Positions 39,701-54,600 of a stretch of DNA of 64,000 nt are shown here, one piece after another. This stretch comes from Enoplolaimus lenunculus. Taxonomy: Eukaryota; Nematoda; Enoplea; Enoplida; Thoracostomopsidae. A program made the translations under genes and the position numbers. Under the pieces are notes generated by a model. That model had not been told where the DNA came from, made no database searches, and was given only the letters and a program-made list of their open reading frames with translations. The DNA lies in contig JASANG010001576.1 in assembly GCA_030248215.1 (NCBI GenBank), positions 171,513-235,512 of the forward strand, given 5' to 3'. Position 1 is the first letter of the stretch. The number at the start of each line of letters is the position of its first letter.

Positions 39701-42584
39701 CGCGACTTCCTCCGGTGTCAGTGTATGATTTGAAAAGTCCTCTGGCCTCCTATATATATTTTTACAAGAATTGCAACATGAATGAGAACATTCCTATCTA
39801 CTTAAACTGATAACACTGTCAGTTTAAACGGTCTCGATTTAAATTGAGCAAAATGCTTACTTATTGACCACCAAGCAGCGGCTGGTATAGTCGAATATTG
39901 TGAATCAGGCGCGTCCAGTTCAGCTTGATATAGTAACGTTCCAAATAATAGAGTCGCCATAAACAAGTATGCAATTAAAAGCATCAATTCAGCACAGCTT
40001 TCACGAAGACAAGTTGCGAATAATTGCAAGTTTGATTCGTATCGGACAAGTTTGAGGATTCGAAATACACGGAACGCACGGAAAACTCGAAGTACGCGAA
40101 GAACCTGAAATGGAAGTAATTATTTTTAAGGACAACTGTCACTAAAACTGCGAGGTGTACCGTTTGGCTCATAGAAGGCGCAGTTGGTTGTAGCGTGGTT
40201 GTTAACTAAAGAAACCGGATGTAGATATGATTATGTAGTGACGATATCTGTTATAGGTTATTTTGATTTTGACTTTTTAGACTTTATATATATTTTGCGC
40301 TATGGAACCAACTGGAATACATTAATTTATTGTTAAACGAAATTATTCAAGTTTTTGCCGGAACTGGAATCGGGACGGGATCAATAATATAATAGCCTCT
40401 GTTTTATAGCTGTTAATAAGCTTTTGAATTGTAAAAACAAAATTGTGCTAAACTGTTATATTTTCATACTTGAAGTGAAAGACGTAACCGGCGTGCGAAT
40501 AACGCTTCTTCGTGCAATGCAAGCACTAGCAGTTCAACATAATACGGCAAAATCGCCAACATATCAATAATTGAAAGTGATTCGCGAACAAATGACAGCC
40601 GATCAGGTGCTGCCCATAGGCGGAGTACATATTCTAGCGTGAACCATAGAGTACAGCACAGGTCAAGGTATCCAAAAATGTTTTTCATTGTAGTGCCATC
40701 GTCACACGGTGATATAGTTGGTAGTGCAGAAGTACTTGATGTTGATGAAAGTACATAGCTAGTAGTAGTTGTTGAATAATTTAATGTTCCTTGATGTTTA
40801 GGGCGATTTGTTGCGTAAATACTAGCCGATGAGTCATGATGATGGCCCATGTTGTGACCACCGTAGTTTACTGGACAATTAGACCATTCTGTTTGAGGTA
40901 ATGAATCAATTACGATGACACAAATGTTTAGAACGATGAAGGACACAGAGATTATTGAGAATGCCTGAAATCAAGATATACGGTTAGCTAACTAGTTTTT
41001 ACACTTTCGTTGTTTATGGATGAAATGAACGGAATAAAGAAATAAAACAATGAAAAATACAAGCAAATAAACACAACAAGCGCAATAAGACAGCACATAG
41101 TTGAACTGTGACCGGCGTGTTGACTTACAAAATTTTAAATTGTACTATTGAGATGCAAAATTGCTAACAAAAAATGATTGAGCATAACAAACGATTCATC
41201 AAATACTATGAGATTAGGAACCATTTTCGTTTTATTAAACAGTGGTTCTATTGGTAAAAACAAGATGTGGCGTGCTTTCCAATAAGAAGAATCGGTAGAA
41301 CACTAATCATAAGATGTTTGGTTTATATCAAAGTCGTCATACGATTGTATGCGATGAATAACACTGTGACACTAACTTTAAACCATCCCGAATAGATTTA
41401 TGGGTAACGTACTAAATTGTGTTCAGCAATACAGATTGTAAAGTATGGACACATATTAGCGGAATATCCAGGGGAATATGTCCGTCCACTGGCCATGCCA
41501 TGGTGAAAGTTTTACAATGAAAACGGTTCACCTGAACCTTGCAGTGTGTGTGGTCATGACAGATAGGTTAAAAATATGCAGAGGCCGCAACAAGAATTAT
41601 ATAACTTGAGCATTCGGCACAATAAATTGATCAATGTTAAAATATCAAAAATTTGCTAAAAACACCCTTTAAACTTATACAGTTGGGGAACACAAATGTA
41701 TCCGCTGGTCCGGGATAATTTTGGATACGCCAGTAAAACATTACCACAGCACTCTTGGAGCTGCCAGCGGTTTCCATCAAATTCCACGTGTATCGTTGTG
41801 CGCTTGCGTAGCGTTCCATTAAATTCCCGTTTGTTGGCTCAGGAGTTTCCAAACTTGTATTTTTATCGAGTCCTTTCATTTTGATCCGTAGTATTTCCAA
41901 ACAATCCATACAACAGTCGCGACCATATCTCGGATAAATACCCCAGTGAATAAGTTCCGTCTGAAACGCGTCAATGCAGATACCTTCAGCTTTATGAATA
42001 ATACCAGTTCGATAGAAATCTAGTATTGCTGTAAATAGCAGCGGTGAGCGATTGAAAAAGTATTCTTTACCCGTTGAAAAGTACGCATGGCACAAACCAC
42101 GTGCTATAATTTCGTCATGGGTTAAACTTGCAAACAGTCCAAGTAGCGTATCCGGATAATAGCGTAAACTCGACCGAAGCGCGATAAATTTAGTTCCACC
42201 AACATTTAAATTGACAACATCTCTCGGGTCAACAGGCGCGATTGGTGGGAACTGTTGTAGAGATTGGGATGCAGTTAGAGATAAATTGGTGCCGACAGAC
42301 ATCGCACGTGGCATTGTTGTGATATGTTGAGAGTCAGATGTCGATTTAGTGGCTCCAATGCGCTGTTGTTGGTGGAAATTAGTGTCGCACGTGGCGCGAT
42401 CGGTTGTGGCGTAACCGCCGTGACTTTGACGTGTTCCTGGCAAAACTCGAGTGATAAATGTGTCTTTTGCTCTGTTTGGTGGAAGCATTCGTGAGTCACC
42501 AGCGTTGCATGTGATCGAGCTTGATTTGCGATTGTAATTGCTTTCTTCATCATCATCATTATTATTATTATTACTATTATTATT

Positions 42585-42626
<42 letters not shown>

Positions 42627-45600
42627 GCCGTTATCATCATTATTGTCGTTACTGTTGCTGTTGTTGACGTTATTGCTGTTGTCACGATGACGCCTTGTGT
42701 ACCGTGTTCGTTTGCCCACTTTAGGATGTCGGGTCGCTTTCCAGACCAGGAATGGTCTTGGTATGGCGTTTCGCCTAATTTCCGGCTGGTGAACCTGAGA
42801 TGATGGTGGCGATGGTTCATTGTGGTACTCGTTCTGAATGCTGGGCATAAAGCTTTGAACTTTGTTTCTATCTGGCCGAGAAATTATTTATTGCAGTGTG
42901 AATAGTTATTGCTACTTGAAAGTTAAGTGCACTAGAATATAGGATAAACTATCTATGTTTATTTAACTCATAAGGCACAGAAAAATAGTTGGCGAAACCC
43001 GTATGCGTAGCTAGCTCACCTTCCTAAGGGGGTTAACAATTTTTAAGCAGGAGCGTACAAGGGTTTACCATGACTTGCAAGCAAGATTGAAAATTTTCCA
43101 GGGTGGGGGGTAAATTTTTCCGGGAGGAAAGGTTAAGGTTCCCTATGCCCATCCTCTTGGCTACGAACTCATATGATAAGCGCATCTTCTGTATGATCGC
43201 ATTATATCGGTTACTGTTGTCGAATATCTTAGCTAAAACTGTACGCCTTTACGGTATAATTTTGTAGATTAATAAATGAACTGTTTCAGGTTGCTTAGAA
43301 TGACTGATTATGGTTAAAGCGCTTTTACTATTTGTCGTTTGAGGGAACTTTGTCATTAACACGAAAAACACCATCTTGAGTTTAACACGTACGCAAGTTA
43401 AAATTTGCGCTTATCATCAGTATATATTTTGAAATTGATTCAACATTTTGAATTGCGGCGCGGAATGCTTGAAGATGCAAAATATACTTGCAACAAAGAC
43501 ATGCATTTAAGAATTAAACCAACAGTTGTGTCCTAACTCTATCCGCGGGCCAGTTCCAGTTATATTATAAATAAAGGTATCCGCGGTGTCCGATTACATT
43601 TTTGCATACCATTTTTCAAGGTATTCTATTTGGTTCTAGAGACATTAATATATAAAATTAGTTTGGTCTTTTTAGAATAATTATCATAAATTGGTAATCC
43701 TGGCAAATAACTTTTTTTTGTAAAATTCAGCAACATCAGGCGAACTGCTAAGGCTTACTCTTGCTTTTATTGCATAATCGCATTAGTATATTTGCACGAA
43801 TTATTCATTGATTGTAATGACGCAAGGTTTTCTTTATATGAAAATTACCCACTGGCGGATCTAAAGGGGGCAGCCAGCCGTGGCTCCGCATTAGTGATCA
43901 AACGGCAATTCTGTATTTTGAGATTTGGTGTAAAAAATTGCGTTTGGTTTCTCGCTCGCTTTCCTTCCTAGCTTTTCTCATTATTATAATCGTACAGTCT
44001 GTCTTGGCAGAAATTGTTGGTTCTGGGACTAAAATAACCGCAGACTCATCAGAATATTTTCAAAATTTGTAAACAAGAAGCACTGAATGTGACATTTGCA
44101 TGCATTAGGCTGTTGGAATTATATATGCAACAGAATATTTGATCAAATTTTAGCCGCTGGTAATTGGATAATAGCCTGCGTTTCAACTTTTTTGCATTAC
44201 AATAATAAATGGGCACCGGATATTCGGATTATCCGAAAAGAAATATGTATCCGGATATACGCAATACTATTAGTACAATCTTCTAAACCGAATGAACAGA
44301 ACTATTAAAGCAGTTGCACAATAAATTTACAATTTTTAGAACTGCGTTTTGCGCTTATAACAGTCAGCTTGCGCAGGGTACTTCTTTTAGAGCAACAAGT
44401 TAAAACAAGTGCTTAAGAAGCAAAAATTAATGTTCGTAAATCCAAAAAACGCAAAATCGATTTTCTGACATCAGAAATAGAAAATTTAATTTCAGACATC
44501 CGGATATCCAGATAAAATATCCGGCAAGAATTGCCGGATATCCTGATATGTAAAAATATTCGATGCCTACCACTAATTACTATGCTGAGCTTCAAAGAAC
44601 TGGAATTCTGTTATTTTGGTGGTTCGTCAGTCCCAATATTCTAGGAACAACTGATATGAGAACATGAGGTCTGAATACCAAATCGGCGACCAAATGAACC
44701 GTTTATGGATTTTGATTTTGTGAGAATAAAATATAGAAACCTGAATGTGTCAGTTGTTTCAAGAACGAAATCCTAATTAGGTTAAGTGCAACAAAATTGC
44801 AGCGCTGATATGTCGAGATTTTAAGGAAAGTTAAGGAAATCCAAGATAAAAATATTTTTCATTTCATGCTACCGGAAGGCCAAAACAATTTAGGAACGAA
44901 CTAGTGTTGGTTTCGCAAGACTTACGTGCAACCTTGAAATATTTCTTGGGGGCAAAATTTTTTAGGAGCAGGGGCTGACCAACCCTGTCATCTTTTTGCT
45001 ACGGTCCTTAACGCAACGTTATCCTGGCGCCGACAAATTGGGTACTGTAGTGACCCGAATAAGAGATGAAGGGTAATAAGAAGAGGGTCCCATTTTGAGT
45101 CCCAATCAATAGAAGTCTGTATCCCTAACTAGAGTCCGTTAGTGGATACAGTCGGGGGGCCATGGGGCTCAGCGCTCCATGAAGGAATTTTGCCCTTCCC
45201 CTTGAAAATTTTCAACCATGCTCGCAAGTCATCGAAAACCTTGGCTTCGGGCCTGCCCTCTTGAAAACTTTCACCCGTCCCCAAGCATGTTGAGCTCCCA
45301 CGGGCTTGTGCCGTACTGGGACATAATATTCAGCTGGTTAAGACCATTATCAATAATAGTATTACAAACTTTATAGTCGTTAAAAACCGTTTTGACATCT
45401 AGGTATGTAGTAGTTTTTGGAAAACAATAACTTTTTCTGAAAAATTGTACAACGCTATATGGTTTAAATTGGAATTGGTCAACTAATCGCTGACGTCAGT
45501 TGTTTTCCTCACTATAACTATTAGCGGTGGCATACTGATAGGGAAATAGCCAGCATTTAGTGATTGCGAAGGCGGGAGGGTACATTTTTATGTTTTTACA

Positions 45601-48600
45601 ATGAGCGTAGCAAACGAAATTTCTTTTCGGCGTTTGGGACCCAGCAGATTTTTTCTAAATGCTGTAAAAGGACTTTTTTCTAATCTTGGAAAATTTCAGG
45701 AGGATATCTCAGCTTATCCCTGTTGTATACACCTCAATGCTTACTAAAGTTTTCTCAACCTATAGCCTTGTTAGGTGCTCATAAGCAAATTCGTATAATG
45801 TGTATTTTTAACAGTAGTCGCTCCCGTACTTATGATTATATATGAATTATGGGCGTGGCACTGCAAACGTGAGCATATTCTATATTATGCAAGTTTAACA
45901 AGCATCAAACCTATAATTTAATCAGAAACCTCTCATTAAAATCAGACAAATATCATTATGTTTACAATTTTTAACGACTTGTGGAACAAAAAATGTATAA
46001 AAGCCTATTTTGAGGCGATAAACTACTTACTAGATGTTTGTTCAGAGCAAAATTTTGCCTGATTTTTTTGACATTTTTATGTACTATTACGTCATGCAGC
46101 AAAAGAAAACAGCAGGTTCTCGTTCATAGTAAGGTGAACATCAAGGTACATCCGGTGTCTGCCTCCTGCCTCCGGCTCCGGCAAAAAATCGAGCGCCGGA
46201 TTGGGTTGAATTTTTGCTATGGGTTCAGGCAATTTGATACGAAACTTCTTCATATTTCATAACAGTTGTGTCCATCAGTGGATTTGTTCATAAGTTTGGG
46301 GCTAAATTTAAAAGCTTTAATCGCCGGAATGTCTCAAACATTAATCTGAAAACAAATTTATTGCCAGCGCATTACACATTATTGTTTGATTAAAGTTAGC
46401 GTAAATTTTTAATTAAATAATTTTGCAAACTATTTTGGAAATTAATAATATCAACCAAAATTAGTTGACCTACGGCTCTTGTGTTTTTGTACTTCCGGTT
46501 GCACCTTGATAAACAGGTTAATATGTATTTTGTTGACATTTTTGAGTGCGAAATAAATTTTTGTGTTTTGATTCTAATCTTTAATACAGCCGCAAACGAT
46601 GCTTGCCAGCTGCCAGTGTAAATCAAGTTTAAAAATCTTGGTGACATTTTGAGGCACTACGACAGAAACTATAATAAGCTGGACGAATATTATTACAAAG
46701 ATAAAAACAAGGCCGTACTGAGGATTAAATTTCGAGCAGGTATAAACATCGTTGTTATCCATAGAATTTAGCAAGTTAAACTAAAAACCTATAGAAGTGT
46801 ATACGGTTTTGTCATCTGTCCAGAAATTTCGGGAAGCAATATATACCCAACCCACTGTTCTTCCTCTTATTAATTGTTCATTTTCGTACTACGTTTACAT
46901 AATGTTCAACGCTGAACGTTTTAAATAGAATTTTATCGTCGGAATCAAATTTGTAAACAATACAGAGCCATCTAAGACATCGTCCAGTTGAACGTCTAAA
47001 ATCACAGAAAGAAAGCATCAACAAACACGTTGAACACATAGTTTGAAAGGAAAACGCATTTAGTTTGCTGTCAGTATATATATTAAAATAAATATCAGCC
47101 TCAATGACGCAGTCAGAATTTCACTACGGTAGGGCATGGGCGTAGCCATGATTTCGAAAAGGGGCGTGTATTACGTTCTGCAAAATGTTCGAACGGGTGC
47201 GGGTTTGTTGTGTTGTAAACTGAAACCATTGTCTTAAAACCAGTACAAAAATCGGAAAGTGAAGGCTGGCACGTAAACCCCTCTGGCAATCCTTTGCGGG
47301 ATGGTATAACGCTTCAAGTAAAAGTTTTTGCAGGCAACCGGAGGTAGTTTGAACAAATTTTAATCTCTAGGAATCATCAGGTCATTCTAAAACCCGGACT
47401 ACCTTCTATTTATCAGCCCTGTATGTGCCTTTGTTCAGTATTGTCGTAGACAACGGTATCGTACACAAACGCAACTCATATTATACTCACAGACGCCGCC
47501 GTGCCAGATTTGCGATCGTTTATTACCCAAAGTATCAAACCGTGGCAAATGATGTTTGTAATACTAAAAGTCGCCGACAACGACAAACAGTCAAGTTTTC
47601 GTTTTCACCCTCTATCATTAAACTTTGCCGAGTAGGCACGTTAAAACAGAACCCATAAATTTTGTAGTGTAGCAACAAACCAAAAGTTGCTAAAAACGCA
47701 GTATGAATATCGGGCACGTAGCGAAGCCGAGATAGGCGGGTTCAGCCCACCCTGGAAAAAATTTTGGTCACCATAGAAAATGTTTTCAACCTTACTTTTA
47801 AGTCATAGAAAACCCTTGTATGCCTCTCCTGAAATTTTTTAGCTCTCGTAGCAAGGTGAGCTGGCTGTGGTCCTGTTTGAATATATAGAGTCAGTGAGAT
47901 TTCGATAACAAATTACCGAAGCATTTTGTAAAATTCTAACCCCGACTGTACGCGAGCTCAAAAACCTTTTACGTAAACGTCTATTAAACAGTGAAAAAAC
48001 TGTTTATCCGTATTGGTAAGCTGGTGCGCATATACGTGTACCTTTTAGTCTCAATAATAAAGAATGACAATATTAATAAGATATCTGTCGGGTACAATGA
48101 TAGAAAATGAGTCAAAATAGCTTCAATAGTTAATGCGCGTGTATGCCTGTATTGCAGGATCTGTAGTTTGAAGGGGCCAGCGGCACCTCAGTAGCCGTAG
48201 AGTAGTTTTTCAGCCGCCGTAGAAAAGTTTTACGACCTTCAGTAAGTTATGTGAAATCATGTGCACGCCCCTGCTAAAATTCAGCTGCCCCTATGCATGT
48301 CGAGTTGGATACTGTCTTGTTGCATACCTCTTTACATTGTATGAATAGTGAAGCTTGGAATAAAAAGCGCACCGGAGCCGGAGGTCGATTTTTAGCGTAA
48401 ATGGGTAGTAAACATCCGGTTATTTAGTGGCCAAACAACATTCATAGACAAGGTACTATGCTACTGTATCTTCAAAGATGTATATAAGCATACAACGCGT
48501 CGGGGCAGGCCAAAGAGGTATGATGTATTGATTTAGTTGGGCACAGAACAGTTGTGGCTAAAAGAGATACCTCACATAATCTTTTTATTTACTATTCGCT

Positions 48601-51600
48601 ATATGTACTTACCTATACGTTTGGTAATACCAAACCGGGGCGAATACAATTGGTAGAGATAGAGGGGATATGTCCATTTCGAAAACTTTTGGTGACATAA
48701 GAAAAAGCGCTTTTTAACACGGGTTGCGTTAACCCTCAGCATCATAGAAGACAAAAATATCAAATATTTCCATATACGCGATGTTATGCACGGGCGAACT
48801 GAAATCCTGGTTACTTCGCTGAAAAACAATACAAAAACTATGGCTTTTGCAATAGAAATATTATGCTTCAGTTATATATACGAAATGCACAGCGGCAGAG
48901 CTTAGTATGGTGCGCATGCAGACGAACTTATGTAACCGGATATGATAGATTTTCGGTAGTTTCTTTTACTTTGTGAACCGGGTTTACCCTTACAGTTGTG
49001 GCGGAAATTGCTTTTTTGGCATTTTTAAAGAAGATATCAGCATCGGAAAAGTTGAACATTTTGTCATTACTAAGAATAGTATAAAATATTTAAATTTCAG
49101 AGAAATGTACTTAAATTGCAAACGAATGTAAGTTACAAAGGAATTGTGCCTATGGCTGCAGAAACGTTTGTTATTGATGCTATTTTTACCAACCTACACG
49201 CACAAGGTGTTATTCAACTATGTAGGAATATCAAAAAAAGTTGAAATGAAAACTGCAAAACATGAGTGTACGAAGCGTTTTGATTTAATTGATTCTTAAA
49301 TGCCGACGAAGTGATTGCCTAGGGCTGGGGGAGGCCTACCTGCTGAACCCAAATATTACAGTTGGAACTGACCACAGTTACGGTTTTGGGCTGGAAGATA
49401 ATAGATTTAGATGAAATATATATAGTAATTTGATTCACTTGAAAAAGGTTCGCGAGGCAAAAAATTGAACATTACTAAACATGACAATTGTGACGAAACT
49501 GCATCAGACTCTAAATGCCGACCTGTCTAAGTAATCCTAGTAACAAAATTCAAACAATATCTTTGTAACATATGCGGTTTCCTTGTTTTAGTGTCTTTCA
49601 AGCTCTCAATATGTATAAACGCATGTACAAAGAGTGTAACTTTAAAATCTTTATGACGTTTAACATTATTTTGGATTCAATTCCAAATCCTTAGCTAAAA
49701 TTTAAACAGAATATACATTTTAACTACCTAGTTTCGCCTCACCTCCTGCGTCACCACAGGCTACAGTAACTTTTGTAGACCTCCGGTTCCGGCTCTGGTA
49801 TTTCTCACTTCCGGTTGGGCCCTGATTTAAAGCTACACCTCCTACAAGAGTACTTGTTTGCATTAACGTATGAATTATATACATGTGGTATACTGAGGTT
49901 TATTAAAACATATATCGTGTCAGTAGTGAAGCGTTAAACATACAGAACCTTTTTCATGAATTTTGCACTCATTGTTATCACTGTTTGGGTGTGTATTTTT
50001 AAACCGTCATTATTCTACATATACAAGAATGAATGGTATGTCTTCCAGAAATCACACACACCAAAGGCTAAATTAGACTAATGGAAATTATAATAGGTCA
50101 ACTGATGCATTTCTTGGTTCACTTCAGTTCTCAGTGCATAGTATTTTTGTCACTTTTATAAACCCACGGGATTTTAAAAATGTATTATACATACGTTTTT
50201 TTGAGATGGAACATTCTGGGGTGTCGGTATTAAGGAAGCGAAGTGACGTTTTGTGTAGCAGATCACAATCGGAAATGAAAAATTTAAAATCAAAGAGTCT
50301 GTGCTCCAGCGTGTAACCGGATATAGTTTTCTGTTTTTGGTTAAAAATCAAAATGCTTCTTACATAAATAAGAAATGTATTTTATATACATTTCAGAAAT
50401 AACGTTAATTGTATTACAGTACACAGCTGTTTCTTAAATGAGGTGATAACTTATAACGTATCTGTATCGGCGTCCGGTTCGGTTTTCGTTAGCCAAACGA
50501 TGGCGTAAGCAGCGAGGATTTCAAGGTCAACCCTTTGAGATTTTTGCGCAAGGGGTTTGAAACACGCACTCAAAATAATATTTCTGATATTTAAGATAAA
50601 ATTTCTCACAGTTAAGAAATATAATTAGCAAGGTGCACTCAATGGCGGTTCCAGGATCTCAAAATGGGGGGGGGGCAAAATTTCACAGGTACTAAACTTA
50701 TTTTTGACCCACCCACAAACCACGAACTATTACCATAAAATTGACTTCCTTACGTTCGTTCAATTATTTAAAGGCTCGGATTCGGAAGCCAATTCAGTTT
50801 TGAAAAAGCAAAATCCAGTCAGCTTCAGCAATATATCCGTTTCTGTTTTGAATGAGTTGGAACTGTCTGCTATTTTCGGAAAATGTTTTAGCATTAGCGG
50901 TTATGGATTTCATTTATTTCGTAGAACAGCAATTGACATTCTATATAATTTTTGTCGAGATGCTGTTGGGGGGCCACGGCCGGGGCGCCCCCCCCACGGT
51001 TCCGCCACTGGTTGCACTCACTTGAAAAATATTTGTGTTATAACAGAAAAGTTTGCAGAAAAGTTTTGAAATAAAGTCTGAAAATAAACGTTTTCCAGTT
51101 ATTTTTAGAAAAATTGTCTTCAATATCAGAAAAACTTTTCAGATTTGCCACAGAAAATACTCATCTGAATAAATTCAGAAATACTTTTTTGTGTGCAGTA
51201 TAAATAAATTACAACTGTTAACGAATAGCTAGGTAATTTTTTGTCACTCTAAAGTTTTGTAACAGTTATCAGATAAAACTAGGAAATAGAGAAACTGTAA
51301 AGATGGTTGTGAGATTAAAAACATTGCCGCTTTACAAAAGTTTTCTGTTTCTTTAAGAACGTGTAACATCCGGAGTTGTTTTCCGTCTTACGCTAATGGA
51401 ATCTAGGATGTTCGGTTCATTGAACATGCCATACGTTACGTACCAAGGCGTAAACGTGCAATTTTTAAAACTAAGTAACAGATTTTGTTCGATTTCGTTC
51501 GCTTTAGTGCACTAACCGACCACACGCCGGGTTTGTAGTTTCAGTGCTGTATACAACGGCGGATTGAGGGGATATATCGTTACGAAATTAACTGGAGACA

Positions 51601-54600
51601 ACAAAAAAGTGCTTTCTGTTATTTCATTTTGTATACTTACACATGTACTGATCCGTAGACACCCCACTTTGCAAAGGGGGGCTAAAAAATTTTCGTGATA
51701 CAAGGATTTTCGTTCACTTACAAGAAGGATGAAAATATTCTAGGGTGGGGCAAATTTTTTTCAGTGTGGCCGAGCCCCCTGGACCCTTCTTGGCTACGGG
51801 ATCGATATGTGTTTATTACTGTGGCCAGTTTTTTTCAATTACAAGAGGTAACGAATGATTAATATTAGGAAAACTCTTTCTCAACGTAGATTTTAGCTGT
51901 CAAGTATAGATGGCTAAATTATTCCGGGTTTAATGGGAAATAGCACAAGTAGTGCTTTAGTGTAAACTTTGGGTTTTACTGCTGCTGTACCTTATGGATA
52001 CGCTCACTGTAGAATTGTTGTTCGTTCACCAAAATTCGGACAGGTAAAAAAAATAAAGTCAACATAAAAACATATACGCAAGTCACAGTATGTTTCGCAA
52101 AACAAGTAAAACAATATTAATTATTGATCGCTGTCGAGCATACTTAGTTAGTAATTGCGTAAAAAAGTTTTGTTTGTTCGCTAAATGTCTAGAAAATCGT
52201 ATCAGGAACACATAATTAATTATATATTTTTATGAGTTATATATATGAGAAGTAACCAGGGATGTGGCCAGCATTTAATTTCGGGCGGTATAATTTTTGA
52301 AAAATTTGCGAACGAGCATAGCGAGAAAGAAACGTTTTTTTACTCTCGAAACCAACAGGTTATTCTAAAGTAGGTATGCATGCATTTAGAATGATTTCAC
52401 TGAACTTATAGCGGGCCAATAAGGTAGGCGTTGGGTTTGCGTGTTATATGGGTCATCGATTGTGCATTGTGTTTAAGTTCCACAAATCCACACCTGAGCC
52501 AATAACTGCTCGGGTTATAAATTAGCAGGAGATATTAAATCAGTATCCTCTTTCGATCGAATCAAAACACAAATTACCACTATTTATTTAGCTATATAGG
52601 CAGCAGTGACGGATCAAGCGATCACATTACTCCAACAAAGGCCAGAGCCAAAATTTTGTATTGTGATTTAGTGCTAAAATTGTATTTGGCTTCTGGCACA
52701 CGAGCTGTTTTCACAGTTATTATTTAGCGCGCACGGACCTCGGCAGAACTTTTTACATCCGCTACTGATGTACGCAGTTAACTTGATTTAGCTTTAAAGA
52801 ATACAGGCACACCGAAAAAGAATATTACTGAATATAAAGCTTAAAGATTGATCGGTTATTCTTGTAAAAAAATCTTCGTAAATCTAAACGCACACAACCA
52901 AAGTCTAAATAAGAAACGGCTTTAGAAGTAGCACTTAGCAACTGTCAGTTTTAGAAGTTGAATAAAAACAATTATGTAAAGCATAACTTTAACTGGTTAG
53001 CGAGTTGTACTACTAATCAGTGTTCCGTGTAATGCGTACGTCACGATTGGTGCTGGGTTATATTGTATAGTATTTGTATCGCTGAGTTAATCATTTCTGG
53101 CTCTTGAAGGTGTATATTGGTTTAACTGAGAAACTGCAAACGAACTAAAAGCTTAATTAGCACTGACGGATTTAAAGAGGACATCCCGGCCGAGTCACCC
53201 CCAATAAGGATCATAACCAAGATTTTGTGTTAACGTTTAGTATTAAAATGATGTTTGGTTTTCGGTCGCTTCGCTCGCGAGTTTTCATCCACTTTTATAT
53301 CTCGCACAGCCCCCTCTTTGAAATTTGTGGATCCGCAACTGAGCTATAATCAGGGTGTGATGATGGGCGTAGCTAGGATTTTGGTTTGAGAGCTGTAGAA
53401 AGTGGGAACATGATAAAATGATGTTTTTGGGCCTGGTGATTGACTTGTGAAGGTGTTACATCACTTAGCACAAACTAAACCTAAAACCTAAACCGAAGCT
53501 TTGTCAAAGCCAATGCATGAACCTAATACTAAGCCTAAGCTTCGTAACCTCAAAGTCTTTTAGTGATCTTGTCTCCCAGTAGGCAGGCCTTTATTTGTAA
53601 CATGAGCCGTTCAAATAATCTATTCAGAACTCACAAACTTCGGCTTCTTAAGATAGCGACAAGATGAAGTAAAATTGATCAGAGCAAGTGCTCTTTTGTT
53701 CAAACCATAGCGATTGGTAAAAGTTGAAAAAAATGAATTTTGAATTTTTCTTGGCAACTGCTTACTAAAAATTTCACAAATTAAATAATATCGTAGTAGC
53801 AGGACTGAGGGCAGCGGAAATCTTATAAAATATTCTCCATTTCATTTTTGCGTATACGATTGCTGTATTTTCGCTCAAAACTAGGTTTAATGAGACATTA
53901 TATCATGAAAAATGAAGCTTTTATATACGCAATATATTGTTATTTTGCCTAACCTAGGGTAATCTAAACTGCGTATATTACCATGATCGCCAGTTTATTC
54001 TACGGTGTCGGAACCGTCAAATCTACATACCAAAGTTCACGCAACTATACAAACGCTCCTACTACTACAGTTCAAATGGTTGTGCGATATTCACATTTGT
54101 GAATTAAGGGCCCTGTTTACTTCGATGTTCGATACTGTATCGCTAACTGGTGATAGGTGAAGGATTTTCTAGCTACAAAAGACTTGAGTTCGTTTTAGAG
54201 CTGGTTAAACCGCGTGCTTAATTCGTGGTTGGCGATATCGATATTCTATAACATAAGCATGTTATGACGTCTACAACGATATTAAGTGACTAGGTGAATA
54301 TATGCTACACATGCTAATATTAGTTGATTTCGGTGTGAAATTAATTTAGGTGTAAAACGATAAACGAGGACGCACTGTTTGAAATTGAACAGTAGTTTGA
54401 ATTTTTGTACGGAGCCGTTGCCGCAATCTCTATATAGTTTGGTTGTTACCAGACTTTTTATAGCTTTCTATAATTTACAGCATTTTATAACTAGCATTTA
54501 AGTTGGTAAGTATAATTTTTGCTTCAGCATTAGGCGTTATATACTTTTTGTGGACGTCTATCGAATAGTGCATGATTGAGAATTTTCTGGCGTGGAATCA

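Noticed and set aside
39363-39860. A skipped micro-exon carrying a canonical TVGYGD pore in Kv intron 3
   Set aside because: No sequence able to encode GYGD was found on the minus strand between the exons.
42275-42820. 181-codon minus-strand frame rich in Thr/Ile
   Set aside because: Shadow of the Asn-rich Kv exon 1 in another frame (a trinucleotide repeat read as Thr/Ile).
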